From: Gordonia jinghuaiqii
GTDB taxonomy: Bacteria; Actinomycetota; Actinomycetes; Mycobacteriales; Mycobacteriaceae
NCBI RefSeq assembly: GCF_014041935.1
Contig: NZ_CP059491.1
Location: forward strand, 4,340,001 to 4,404,000
Direction: 5' to 3'
DNA: 64,000 bases
This document shows, in pieces, positions 8,675 to 16,782 of the stretch. The notes under the pieces were generated by a model that saw nothing but the letters and a program-made list of their open reading frames with translations, searched no databases and was not told the DNA's origin. How positions within the stretch are numbered: the first letter of the stretch is position 1; every line of letters begins with the position of its first letter. Made by a program: the position numbers and the translations under genes.

Positions 8675-9694
8675 TCAGCTGCGATGACGGTTCGGTCGTT
8701 CGCCGGTATCGCGCCGTCCGGCGGGATCACGGCGGGGTGCCTCGTCGGCGGAGCGGCGGTTCGGCTCGTCGGCGGAGCGGCGGTTCGGCTCGTCGGCGGA
8801 GCGGCGGGGTGCCTCGTCGGGCGCACCTGCCGATGACCGGGTCCCGGACCCGCGGACGGGCATCGGGGACATCCCCCGGCCACCGGCGGACGGCGCGGGC
8901 GGCGGCTTACGTGTCGAGGTGGGCACCCCGGAAGTCTTCGGGCCCGCTGCTGTGGGGGCAGGCGCGGAGCTGCCCTCGGCGGCCTGGCGACGGCGCTTGT
9001 CGCGCAGCGATTCGGTCTTCTCGTCGGCGAATTCGGCCCGCGTGGGTCCGTGCGGATCGCGGGGGTCGGGTGAGTCCTCGGGTTCGCGTGCCGGCGGCAG
9101 TACGCGGAGCAGGTCGGCGAAGCGTCGAACGACCTCGAGACCGGTGTTGAGCATGGCGGGATCGTTGGTCACCGGCATCGACCCCAGCGCCCAGTTGCCC
9201 TCGTTCCACAGGACCTCGACAAAGGCGGGCGCCTTGTTGGCCAGTGCCACCATCCGGCGGTCACAGACCCGGCGCGCGACGTCGAGATTGTTGGAGAACA
9301 TGACGCGCGGGCCCATCGCGCCGAGCAGTTCCACGTCGTCCTCGGCGGGTGCGAGCACGTCTTCGTGACGCAGGTCGACGATGACGGGTGACGGGGAGGA
9401 GCGGCGCACGGCGATCACGGTCGCGGTCTCGGCCAGGTCGAAGACGACTGCTTCGACACCGCCGTAATGTCCGTATGCGACATCTTGAACCTCGATGTGG
9501 TCGCCGACGTTCATCGTGGCGCGGCGAAACACCTTGCGCAGTTTGGTGTCCGACTCGCGGAACTTGAACTCGTGCTCGTCGCCCCAGACCGCACGCTGAT
9601 GCCGCGCGACGCTCGACCGCTGCCGGTCGAGCCACAACAGGACGCCCGCACCCAGCAGTGCCACTGCGGCGATCAGGAAATAGACGGTGGTCAT
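8675..9694 (-). CDS. Membrane-anchored protein, Rv0383c-like
   Basis: About 339 aa from the ATG at 9694 (MTTVYFLIAAVALLGAGVLLW), which begins directly with an N-terminal membrane helix (residues ~4-22). A ~190-residue globular domain of unknown fold follows; it includes ADLLRVLPPAREP and EVQDVAYGHYGGVEAVVFD. The C-terminal third is disordered, rich in Arg/Pro/Ala/Ser, and ends with 8-residue repeats (RRSADEPN). Family members sit between pyrE and clpB in M. tuberculosis, where the gene is annotated as a secreted or membrane protein of unknown function. Here clpB is displaced by 40 kb. The function is not known. Confidence 0.75.
   Translation of the reverse strand: MTTVYFLIAAVALLGAGVLLWLDRQRSSVARHQRAVWGDEHEFKFRESDTKLRKVFRRATMNVGDHIEVQDVAYGHYGGVEAVVFDLAETATVIAVRRSSPSPVIVDLRHEDVLAPAEDDVELLGAMGPRVMFSNNLDVARRVCDRRMVALANKAPAFVEVLWNEGNWALGSMPVTNDPAMLNTGLEVVRRFADLLRVLPPAREPEDSPDPRDPHGPTRAEFADEKTESLRDKRRRQAAEGSSAPAPTAAGPKTSGVPTSTRKPPPAPSAGGRGMSPMPVRGSGTRSSAGAPDEAPRRSADEPNRRSADEPNRRSADEAPRRDPAGRRDTGERPNRHRS
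8743..8814. repeat. Three tandem 24-bp repeats inside the Rv0383c-like gene
   Basis: The 18-bp core CGTCGGCGGAGCGGCGGT starts at 8743, 8767 and 8791, giving an exact 24-bp period. Being a multiple of three, it encodes the octapeptide repeat RRSADEPN/RRSADEAP in the disordered C-terminus without shifting the frame. Copy number may vary between strains by slippage. Confidence 0.9.
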
Positions 9695-9731
9695 CGCGCT
9701 ACAGCCTACTATCGGCAGGCCCCCGGTGACG

Positions 9732-10733
9732 TCATCCGCCTCCGGATATGTAGCCGCGCTCCTTGTCGACGACGTTGACCAGCACCTCGGCGAGCGGTTC
9801 GGCGCCCGCTGCGACGTACCGTCGCAGGTTCTCCAGGGCCTGATCGGCGAGCGCGTCACGCCAGCCGTGTGCGTCTCCACTCATGTGCGCCGAGATCGCG
9901 ACGCCGGGCAGATCCCACAACTCGCTCTCGGCGGGCAGCGGCTCGGTGGCGAACACATCCAGCGATGCAGCCCCGAGGTGCCCCGATCGCAGCGAGTCCG
10001 CCAGCGCCGCGTCGTCGACCAGTTCGCCACGTCCGACGTTGATCAGGTGGGCGCCCGGCTTCATCGCGGCCAGCATCCGGGCATCGATCATCCCGGAGGT
10101 CTGCGCGGTCAGCGGGGCGATGGTGACGACGTTGTCGAAGTCGCCGATGTGCCCGGTGAGTTCGGTGGTCGCGATGACGTGACCGAAGTCCGGGTCGGTC
10201 TCACGGGCGGTGCGTCCCGCGCCGACCACGCTGATGCCCACGGCCCGAAGCATTTTCGCGCAGGCGCGGCCGATACCGCCGGTGCCGATCACGAGCGCGG
10301 AGGTGCGATGTGTCGCAACCGTTTCCCGATGCTTCCAGACATGGTCCCGCTGCAGCGCCATCGATTCGTGTAACCGCTTGTCCCGCGCGAAGATCGACGC
10401 GAGGACGAACTCGGCGATGGGACGGTCGAAGACACCGTGCGCGTTGGTGACCACCACGTCGGACGCCGTCAGTTCGTCGAAGAGCAGGGAGTCGACACCG
10501 GCGGCGCACACGTGCACCCACCGCAGGGATGACGTGGCCGGCCCCCAGTTGTCCCGCAGTGCGCGAGAGAAGAAGTCCCACAACACCAGTACGTCGGCGC
10601 CCGGCAGCACCTCGCCGAGGTCGTCGGCCGTGCAGTGTCGCACCGTCGCAAGCTCTTCGATCTCGGCCAGGTTCGGCGGCGGGGCGACATCGGGCGCACT
10701 CAGCAGGGCGATCACTGGCGATTCCGGACTCAT
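9732..10733 (-). CDS. D-isomer-specific 2-hydroxyacid dehydrogenase (NAD-binding)
   Basis: About 333 aa. The catalytic domain is split around a Rossmann domain with VIGTGGIGRACAKML, preceded by the conserved VVVTNAHGVFDRPIAEF helix. The catalytic triad candidates are Arg in INVGRGELVDD, Glu in TEPLPAESELW and His in ISAHMSGD. The family reduces 2-keto acids to D-2-hydroxyacids with NAD(P)H; the substrate is not readable. The ATG at 10733 is chosen over one at 10760 because GGTGGG lies just upstream. The gene is the first accessory gene after the conserved block and runs the same way as the adjacent tandem Lrp gene, 66 bp apart. Confidence 0.85.
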   Translation of the reverse strand: MSPESPVIALLSAPDVAPPPNLAEIEELATVRHCTADDLGEVLPGADVLVLWDFFSRALRDNWGPATSSLRWVHVCAAGVDSLLFDELTASDVVVTNAHGVFDRPIAEFVLASIFARDKRLHESMALQRDHVWKHRETVATHRTSALVIGTGGIGRACAKMLRAVGISVVGAGRTARETDPDFGHVIATTELTGHIGDFDNVVTIAPLTAQTSGMIDARMLAAMKPGAHLINVGRGELVDDAALADSLRSGHLGAASLDVFATEPLPAESELWDLPGVAISAHMSGDAHGWRDALADQALENLRRYVAAGAEPLAEVLVNVVDKERGYISGGG

Positions 10734-10799
10734 GCCACCCACCGTAGGGGCAACGGGCATGCACCACGCGACTCCGGCGACCGGTCCCGCAGGCGACGG

Positions 10800-11804
10800 T
10801 CACAGGAGGACCGGCACCGATCCGGTACGGCACCCGGATCGGTCGAGCAGCGAGCCCAGCCTTTTCGGGGTCTCCAGGGTCACCGTGCGATCGGCGACGA
10901 CGAGTCCGGGAACCCGGCTCTCGAGTTCCTGTTCGAACTCGGAGAGTTCGCCGACGTTGTGCAGCCAGATCCCCATGAGGATGTTCGCCGTGCCCGTCAC
11001 CTCGCAGCACACCCGCACCTGGGGCAGGTCGTCCAAGGCGTCCACCAGCGCCGAGATCGATCTCGACGAGGCGCGGGCCCACACGTTCGCGGTGACCGGC
11101 CACCCGCTGATGACATGGGCGACCTCGCATCTGATCGAGAGGACCCGTTCGGCGACCAGCGCGGCGAGCCTGCGCCGCACCGTCGGCGCGCTCAGGCCGC
11201 TGGCCGCGGCCAGGTCGACCGCGGAGCGCCGACCGTCCTCGGTCAGCGCCGCGATCAGGCGGAGGTCCATCTCGTCGGGCTCGTGTTCGAGCGGCCGATG
11301 CACCGGACGGTGCTCGGCGAGCACCGATTCCTCGGCTTCGGTCAACTTGTGCACCCGCCAGCGTTCGCTCTCGCCGAAGACCCGCATGACCACACGCGTC
11401 CTGGTACGCGCCACACCGTCGGTCTCGGCGAGACGCTGCACCCAGTCGCCGAGAAAGCCCAGATCCGGGACCATGACCGTCAGCAGCAGGTCACCGTCGC
11501 CCGCCGTGCGCTGGATCGTCGCCACATGTCGATCGCGTGCGAGACCCTCGACGACGGCGTGACGGCGGGACGCCACCTGCACCTCGACGAATGCACTGCA
11601 TTGCGTGTTGAGATACGCGGCGCCCGGATACGTCACGATCCAGGCCAGCCCGTTGTCGACCAGCCTCTCCCACCGCCGGGCGGCGGTGGCCGCACTGACC
11701 CCGACGACGTCGCCGACGACGCCCCACGATGCCCGTGGAGCCACCTGCAGCGCGTGAACGATCTGATAATCGAGGGCGTCCGGCACGGAACAATCCTGCA
11801 TCAC
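10800..11804 (-). CDS. Tandem Lrp/AsnC-family transcriptional regulator
   Basis: The product is 334 aa, about twice the usual Lrp length, because it holds two complete Lrp units. HTH1 (residues ~8-60, DALDYQIVHALQVAPRASWGVVG) is followed by a RAM-like domain (~65-140). HTH2 (~175-225, DEMDLRLIAALTEDGRRSAVDLA) is followed by a second RAM-like domain (~230-310, VCCEVTGTANILMGIWL). Lrp proteins sense amino acids or related metabolites. It is divergent from the opine-dehydrogenase-type gene, so it probably controls that operon from the 116-bp gap. A GTG at 11804 and an ATG at 11801 are both possible starts. Confidence 0.82.
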   Translation of the reverse strand: MMQDCSVPDALDYQIVHALQVAPRASWGVVGDVVGVSAATAARRWERLVDNGLAWIVTYPGAAYLNTQCSAFVEVQVASRRHAVVEGLARDRHVATIQRTAGDGDLLLTVMVPDLGFLGDWVQRLAETDGVARTRTRVVMRVFGESERWRVHKLTEAEESVLAEHRPVHRPLEHEPDEMDLRLIAALTEDGRRSAVDLAAASGLSAPTVRRRLAALVAERVLSIRCEVAHVISGWPVTANVWARASSRSISALVDALDDLPQVRVCCEVTGTANILMGIWLHNVGELSEFEQELESRVPGLVVADRTVTLETPKRLGSLLDRSGCRTGSVPVLL

Positions 11805-11920
11805 GCGGGCATCTTTTTTCTCTATCGCCCGACGCCGGGACAGCCGGCGACAGCCCTCCTACGTTCCTCCCAACACCTAACGGCCGCAGGTGGCGGCCGG
11901 TGGATCGAGGAGGACAGTTC

Positions 11921-13024
11921 GTGAAGGTCTGTGTGATCGGCGGAGGTCACGGCTCATATGCCGCGGCGGCGGAACTGAGCGAGAACGATCACCACGTCTC
12001 GTGGTGGCGGCGGGACGGCGCGGCGTTCTCGCCGCTGGTCGAGCGCGGGGCCCTCGAGATCGACGATCATCGTGGCCGCCGGCAGGTGCGCGTCGACGAC
12101 GGCGAGGGCATCGCGGTCTTCGCCGACATCGGCGAGGCGGTGTCCAACGCCGACGTGATCGTCGCACCGGTGCCCGCCTTCGCTCATGAGTCGCTTGCCC
12201 GGCAGCTCGCGCCCCATCTGCGCGACGGTCAGGTCGTCTACCTTCCACCGGGCAGCTTCGGCTCGGTCGTGTTCGCCCGGGCGGTTCGCGACGCGGGCAG
12301 TTCCGCGGATGTGGCGTTCGCCGAGACCGGCACCCTCCCCTACCTCGCCCGTAAGCACGGCGACACCCGCGTCGTGGTGAGCGGCTACGCCACGCGCCTG
12401 CCGACCGGCGTCTTCCCGGCCCGGCACACCGACCGCGCGCTCGCCGCCCTGAGCGAGGTCTACCCTGCCGTGGAGCGGATCGAGGATGCGCTCAGCGGCG
12501 CCCTGATGAATGCCGGGCCGATCATCCATCCGCCGCTGATCCTGATGAATGCCGGTCCGCTGGAACACTTCCCATCGTGGGATATCCACAACGAGGGCAC
12601 CCAGGACTCGATCCGACGGGTCACCTCCGCCCTCGACGCCGAGCGGATCGCGATCCGGGAGGCACTGGGCTACTCCGCCCCGCACTTCCCGCTCGCCGAT
12701 CACTACACCGCCGACGGCGACGAATGGATGTACGGCAACGCCGCCCACGAGAAGCTCACGGACAGCGGCGACTGGCGCGAACACATCGACCTGCGGACCC
12801 ATCGGTACATGACCGAGGACGTCGAGATCGGGCTGGCGTTGCTGAGCTCGGTGGCGCGGTGGGCATCGGTGCCCGCACCCGTCATCGACGGTCTGCTCGC
12901 CGTCGCCGGTGCGGTGACCGGACGTCCCGCGTCGGCCGGCGGCCGGACAATGGAGAGTCTGGGTCTCGCCGAGCTCGACCGACCGGCGATGCGGAGCTTC
13001 CTCAACGGCGGGTTCTCGCGGTGA
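11921..13024 (+). CDS. NAD/NADP octopine/nopaline (opine) dehydrogenase family protein
   Basis: About 367 aa from the GTG at 11921, with GAGGAGG eight bases upstream (11907-11913). An N-terminal Rossmann motif VCVIGGGHGSYAAAAEL is followed by PVPAFAHESLARQLAPHL. The C-terminal helical domain has the NAGPIIHPPLILMNAG and HFPSWDIHNEG segments expected for the opine dehydrogenase family, with the conserved catalytic-type His/Asp region. These enzymes reductively couple, or oxidatively split, amino acids and 2-oxo acids; the actual substrate is unknown. The last bases overlap the next GTG by 4 bp, so the two genes are translationally coupled. Confidence 0.8.
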   Translation: MKVCVIGGGHGSYAAAAELSENDHHVSWWRRDGAAFSPLVERGALEIDDHRGRRQVRVDDGEGIAVFADIGEAVSNADVIVAPVPAFAHESLARQLAPHLRDGQVVYLPPGSFGSVVFARAVRDAGSSADVAFAETGTLPYLARKHGDTRVVVSGYATRLPTGVFPARHTDRALAALSEVYPAVERIEDALSGALMNAGPIIHPPLILMNAGPLEHFPSWDIHNEGTQDSIRRVTSALDAERIAIREALGYSAPHFPLADHYTADGDEWMYGNAAHEKLTDSGDWREHIDLRTHRYMTEDVEIGLALLSSVARWASVPAPVIDGLLAVAGAVTGRPASAGGRTMESLGLAELDRPAMRSFLNGGFSR

Positions 13025-14010
13025 CACCGACCCGCGTCGCCGTCGTCGGCGCCGGCCGCATGGGTCAGGGCATCGCCGCCGCGCTGGCCTTCGGGAACGT
13101 GTCGGTGACGGTTGTCGACCTCCGTGACCGCGGCGACGCCGGCGATTCTTACCTGCGGAGGGTGAGTTCGGCGATCCGCGCAGCCCTCGAGCACAAGGTC
13201 ACACTCGGCCTGCTGCCGCGCCGGCTCCTCGACGACGTCGCCGCACGGGTCACGGTCGTCGGCGGGATCGACGCCGGGAGCCCGATGGCGTCCGCGGATC
13301 TCGTGTTCGAGGCCGTCCCCGAAGTGGCCGAGGTCAAGCGCGAAGCGTTCGCATGGATAGAGACCATGGTCGCCGGATCGGTCCCCATCGCCTCGACGAC
13401 GTCGAGTTTCCTGGTCGACGACCTCGCCGGGTATCTGTCGGGCCCGGAACGATTTCTCAACGCGCACTGGCTCAACCCCGCCGATCTCATGCCCCTGGTG
13501 GAGGTGAGCCCGGGGGCGAAAACCACTGCGGCAACCGTGGACACCACCTGCGACCTGCTGATCTCCGTCGGCAAGACACCGGTGCGCTGCGCAGCCTCCC
13601 CCGGGTACATCGTGCCCCGCCTCCAGGCCCTGGTGATGAACGAGGCGGCCCGGATGGTGGAGGAGGGGGTGGCGACCGCGGCCGACATCGACACCGCCGT
13701 ACGGATCGGCTTCGGTTCCCGCTTCGCGGTACTGGGGCTGCTCGAGTTCATCGACTGGGGCGGCTGCGACACCCTGTTCCACGCCTCGCAGTATCTGCGT
13801 GGTGAACTCGGCGAGCGCTTCGCGCCCGCGCCGCTCGTCGAGTCGAACATGAACTCGGGACGACGCGGAATAGCCGACGGTGCAGGCTTTTACACGTTCG
13901 GCGCCGACACCGTCGACGACTATCGCGCGCAACGGATCGCCGACTTCGCCCGCGTCCTCGACGCCCTGGGACGCCTGCCCCGTCATGAGGAGTTCGCCAC
14001 CACCGACTGA
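13021..14010 (+). CDS. 3-hydroxyacyl-CoA dehydrogenase family protein
   Basis: About 329 aa. N-terminal NAD-binding motif VAVVGAGRMGQGIAAALA, then the family's LVFEAVPEVAEVKREAF and ASTTSSFLVDDLA. The HWLNPADLMPLVEV block carries the catalytic His region, and the C-terminal domain has PGYIVPRLQALVMNEAARMVEEGVA. The family oxidises L-3-hydroxyacyl-CoA or small 3-hydroxyacids such as 3-hydroxybutyryl-CoA, L-gulonate or carnitine. The pairing with an opine-type dehydrogenase (GTGA overlap) rather than beta-oxidation genes suggests a small-acid substrate. The start is fixed by the overlap. Confidence 0.85.
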   Translation: MTPTRVAVVGAGRMGQGIAAALAFGNVSVTVVDLRDRGDAGDSYLRRVSSAIRAALEHKVTLGLLPRRLLDDVAARVTVVGGIDAGSPMASADLVFEAVPEVAEVKREAFAWIETMVAGSVPIASTTSSFLVDDLAGYLSGPERFLNAHWLNPADLMPLVEVSPGAKTTAATVDTTCDLLISVGKTPVRCAASPGYIVPRLQALVMNEAARMVEEGVATAADIDTAVRIGFGSRFAVLGLLEFIDWGGCDTLFHASQYLRGELGERFAPAPLVESNMNSGRRGIADGAGFYTFGADTVDDYRAQRIADFARVLDALGRLPRHEEFATTD

Positions 14011-14223
14011 GAGAGCGTCGCCCGCCGGCGATCTGACCCCACGAGGAACCCAGCGACCGCAGCCCCTGACCGGCCGCGCAATGGACGCTGCCAATGATGT
14101 GGCGCCGTAAAGCTTTTCCCTATTTCAACTCACGGCGTGTCCGACACAATCGAGTCATCCACGAGTACAGCCACGAACGTCGAAAAGCCGATCGGCGTTC
14201 GCCCATCCGATGAGGAGTGATCC

Positions 14224-15564
14224 GTGGTAACCCTAGAACCTTCCGTTCCACGCGCCCAACAGCCCCGTAGAGAGCGCACCAGCCGCGTCGCCGTGGCGTC
14301 CGGCGCCGGCACGATCATGGAGTTCTACGACTTCGCGATCTACGGCACCGCAACCGCGCTGGTGTTCAACAAGGTCTACTTCAACGTCGACGATCCCTGG
14401 TTCGGCACCTTCCTCGGATTCGCCACCTTCGCAGTGGGATTCGTGATGGCGCCCATCGGCGCGGTCATCTTCGGGCACTTCGGGGACAAGATCGGTCGCC
14501 GCAAGGCGCTGACGGCCGCCTTCCTGTTGATGGGCGGGTCGACGCTGGCCATGGGCGTCCTGCCGGACTACACGGCCATCGGGATCGTCGCGCCGATCAT
14601 CCTGATCTTCCTCCGGATGGTGCACGGGATATCCCGGGGCGGTGAGATCGGCGGGGCCGCACTGCTTGCCGCCGAACACGCCCCGACGCATCGTCGTGGC
14701 CTGTACGGCTCGTTCGTCACCCTCGGCTCGCCGGTCGGCGGCATCCTCGCCAACCTGTCGTTCGCGCTCGTCCTGCTGATGCCGATGGAGCAGGTCCTGG
14801 CGTGGGGGTGGCGCATCCCGTTCCTGATCGGTGGCATCGTGCTGGCGATCGGCGTGTGGACCCGCACCAGGATCAGCGAGACCCCGGACTTCGTCCAGTC
14901 CCGGCAGGTCGAGAAGGAAAGCCCCCGTGCCTTCTCGGTTCTCCGCGAGAACTGGCGCCGTGTCGCACTCGCGGCCGGTATCAACGTCGGCCAGAACTGT
15001 TATGCCTTTCTGCTGTTCACGTTCATGCTGTCGTTCCTGACCGAGAGCGATCCGGGACGCGGTTTCGACCGCTCACCGGTCGTGTTCGGCAGCACGCTGG
15101 CCCTCGCCTGCCATGCCGCCACCGTCGTGCTGGGCAGCCACCTCTCCGACCGGCTCGGCCGCAAGCCCGTGATCGGATTCGGGATGGTCACCTCCCTGGC
15201 GTTCGCGCCGATCCTGTTCTGGGTCACCGCGGACGGGTCCCTGACCGCCTGCGTCACGGTCATCTCCATCGGCTTCGCACTCACCGGATTCGTCTACGGA
15301 CCGATGCTCACCACCTTCGCCGAGCTCTTCCCGATCACCCAGCGCTACAGCGGCATCGGGATCGGATTCCAGGTCGGCGCGGTGCTCGGCGGCGGTCTCG
15401 CGCCGATGATCGCCAACCGCATCGTCAGCGCGACCGGGAGCGTCATCCCGGTCGGCGTCTACGCCGCGGTGCTGATGGCGATCAGCCTGTGCTGCCTGAT
15501 GGTCATCCGGGAGACCGCACCCGTCGCCGCCGAGCGCACACTCCGGCAACGCCTGTCCGCCTGA
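14224..15564 (+). CDS. MFS transporter, metabolite:H+ symporter (MHS) type
   Basis: The product is 446 aa with about 12 hydrophobic segments. MHS-subfamily hallmarks are visible: GTIMEFYDFAIYGTATALVF near the N-terminus, GHFGDKIGRRKALT in loop 2-3 and LRMVHGISRGGEIGGAALLAAEHAP in TM5. It should import a small organic acid, betaine or sugar acid with protons. The GTG at 14224 has GAGGAG 6-11 bases upstream. It sits between the opine/3-hydroxyacyl dehydrogenase pair and the DJ-1/MarR pair; a palindrome GTGTC-C-GACAC lies about 80 bp upstream of the start. Confidence 0.85.
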   Translation: MVTLEPSVPRAQQPRRERTSRVAVASGAGTIMEFYDFAIYGTATALVFNKVYFNVDDPWFGTFLGFATFAVGFVMAPIGAVIFGHFGDKIGRRKALTAAFLLMGGSTLAMGVLPDYTAIGIVAPIILIFLRMVHGISRGGEIGGAALLAAEHAPTHRRGLYGSFVTLGSPVGGILANLSFALVLLMPMEQVLAWGWRIPFLIGGIVLAIGVWTRTRISETPDFVQSRQVEKESPRAFSVLRENWRRVALAAGINVGQNCYAFLLFTFMLSFLTESDPGRGFDRSPVVFGSTLALACHAATVVLGSHLSDRLGRKPVIGFGMVTSLAFAPILFWVTADGSLTACVTVISIGFALTGFVYGPMLTTFAELFPITQRYSGIGIGFQVGAVLGGGLAPMIANRIVSATGSVIPVGVYAAVLMAISLCCLMVIRETAPVAAERTLRQRLSA

Positions 15565-15583
15565 GGACTCCCCGAACGGCTAT

Positions 15584-15618
15584 TGACAGCATCCTGCTTT
15601 TTTGACAGGATGCTGTCA
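15584..15618. promoter_or_regulatory. 13-bp inverted repeat operator upstream of the DJ-1/MarR pair
   Basis: TGACAGCATCCTG (15584-15596) and its exact reverse complement (15606-15618) flank a 9-bp spacer, CTTTTTTGA. Each arm overlaps a TTGACA-like hexamer (15583-15588, 15602-15607). The site lies 24 bp before the DJ-1 start codon and 19 bp after the transporter stop. The T-run is in the loop, not after the stem, so an operator is more likely than a terminator. The downstream MarR protein is the obvious binder. Confidence 0.7.
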
Positions 15619-15642
15619 TATCCGTTGTTCGGAGGAGACATC

Positions 15643-16248
15643 ATGAAGACCGTCCATCTCGCCCTCTACCCGACACTGGCCGACTGGGAGTTCGGCTACG
15701 TGGCAGCCGGGATCAACAATCCCGAGTACCAGCGGGAACCCGGGGCCTTCCGGATCGTGACCGTCGGCGCCACCCACGATCCGGTCCGCACGATCGGCGG
15801 GATCACGATGGTGCCCGACACCACCCTCGCCGAGGTCTCCCCAACCGACAGCGCAATGCTCGTCCTGCCCGGCGCACAGATCTGGGATGCCAACGACGCC
15901 TTCGTCGACGCGGCCCGACGCTGGGTGGATGCCACTGTCCCGGTCGCCGGAATATGCGGGGCAACAGTGGGTTTGGCGCGCGGCGGCCTGCTCGATGACC
16001 GACGCCACACCAGCAACGCACCAGAACAGCTCACGCCGACCGGATATGCGGGCGCCGCACACTACGTCGACGCGCCGGCCGTCACCGATCGCGGCGTCAT
16101 CACCGCGGCAGCAGTCGCCCCCGTCGACTTCGCCCGCGAGGTCTTCGCACTCCTCGGCGTCTACCAGCCCGCCGTCCTCGACGCGTGGTACCGGCTGTAC
16201 GGCCACCAGGACCCCAGCGGGTTCTACGCCTTGCAGGGCGAGCGGTGA
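15643..16248 (+). CDS. DJ-1/PfpI family protein (class I glutamine-amidotransferase-like)
   Basis: About 201 aa from the ATG at 15643, with GGAGGAG six bases upstream. The fold signature is a nucleophile elbow GICGATVGLARGGLL carrying the reactive Cys. The N-terminus (VHLALYPTLADWEFGYVAAGINNP) suits the family. Members act as amidases, glyoxalases/deglycases, isonitrile hydratases or chaperones; no subfamily is evident. The stop overlaps the MarR start (GTGA), and the gene lies directly behind a strong palindrome, so it is probably the main target of that regulator. Confidence 0.82.
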   Translation: MKTVHLALYPTLADWEFGYVAAGINNPEYQREPGAFRIVTVGATHDPVRTIGGITMVPDTTLAEVSPTDSAMLVLPGAQIWDANDAFVDAARRWVDATVPVAGICGATVGLARGGLLDDRRHTSNAPEQLTPTGYAGAAHYVDAPAVTDRGVITAAAVAPVDFAREVFALLGVYQPAVLDAWYRLYGHQDPSGFYALQGER

Positions 16249-16685
16249 CCGAACACCAGGACCTGCTGTCGGCCTCCGCGCTGACGGCTTTCCGCCTCAA
16301 CGGCCAGTTCCTGTCACTCGCCGAACGCCTTGCCGAGCCCGCGGGCCTCACCGCCACCCGATGGCAGGTCCTCGGCGCGATACTCGGACAACCGCTGCCG
16401 GTCGCCGCGATCGCACGGGCGATGGGCATCACCCGCCAGAGCGTGCAGCGAACCGCCGACCTCCTCGCCGCGGACGGGCTCGTCGAGTTCCGGGACAACC
16501 CGGCTCATCGGCGCGCCAGACTCCTCGCCCCCACAGCGGCCGGTCTCGCCGCCGTGCGGGCCATCGATCCGGGACACCGCGTCGCCGCCGACCGGCTGTC
16601 GGAGATCCTCGACGCCGACCGTTGGCGCCAGGCGCTCGACGCCCTCCGGGATCTCAGCGCGGCACTCGACAAACTCCACCCCTGA
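16245..16685 (+). CDS. MarR-family transcriptional regulator
   Basis: About 146 aa. The winged helix is clear: LTATRWQVLGAILGQPLPVAAIARAMGITRQSVQRTADLLAADGLVEFRDNPAHRRARLLAPT spans residues ~35-100, with the typical D-x-R-type wing. MarR dimers bind palindromes and release them on contact with phenolics, oxidants or metabolites. The GTG start overlaps the DJ-1 stop by 4 bp, so the regulator is co-expressed with its neighbour. It most likely represses this pair through the 15584-15618 palindrome. Confidence 0.88.
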   Translation: MTEHQDLLSASALTAFRLNGQFLSLAERLAEPAGLTATRWQVLGAILGQPLPVAAIARAMGITRQSVQRTADLLAADGLVEFRDNPAHRRARLLAPTAAGLAAVRAIDPGHRVAADRLSEILDADRWRQALDALRDLSAALDKLHP

Positions 16686-16743
16686 CGCACGTCACACGAC
16701 GCCCGACACCTCGTCGACACGCACCCACCTGCACCGATGTCGA

Positions 16744-16755
16744 ATTGTTGACAAT
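16744..16755. promoter_or_regulatory. GntR-type operator ATTGTNNACAAT, copy 1 (aminotransferase promoter)
   Basis: ATTGTTGACAAT is a perfect 5+5 palindrome with a 2-bp centre. It overlaps a TTGACA hexamer (16748-16753) and lies 27 bp before the aminotransferase ATG. Two more copies occur at 30786-30797 and 42100-42111 in front of functionally linked genes. The FCD-type GntR protein encoded at 28037-28825 is the likely binder. Confidence 0.75.
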
Positions 16756-16782
16756 CCGACGATCGGACGTCACGGTGTAGCA

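Noticed and set aside
15584..15618. The 13-bp inverted repeat after the MHS transporter considered as its terminator
   Set aside because: The T-run lies in the loop rather than after the stem, and the repeat overlaps TTGACA hexamers in front of the DJ-1 gene; an operator fits better, though termination is not excluded.
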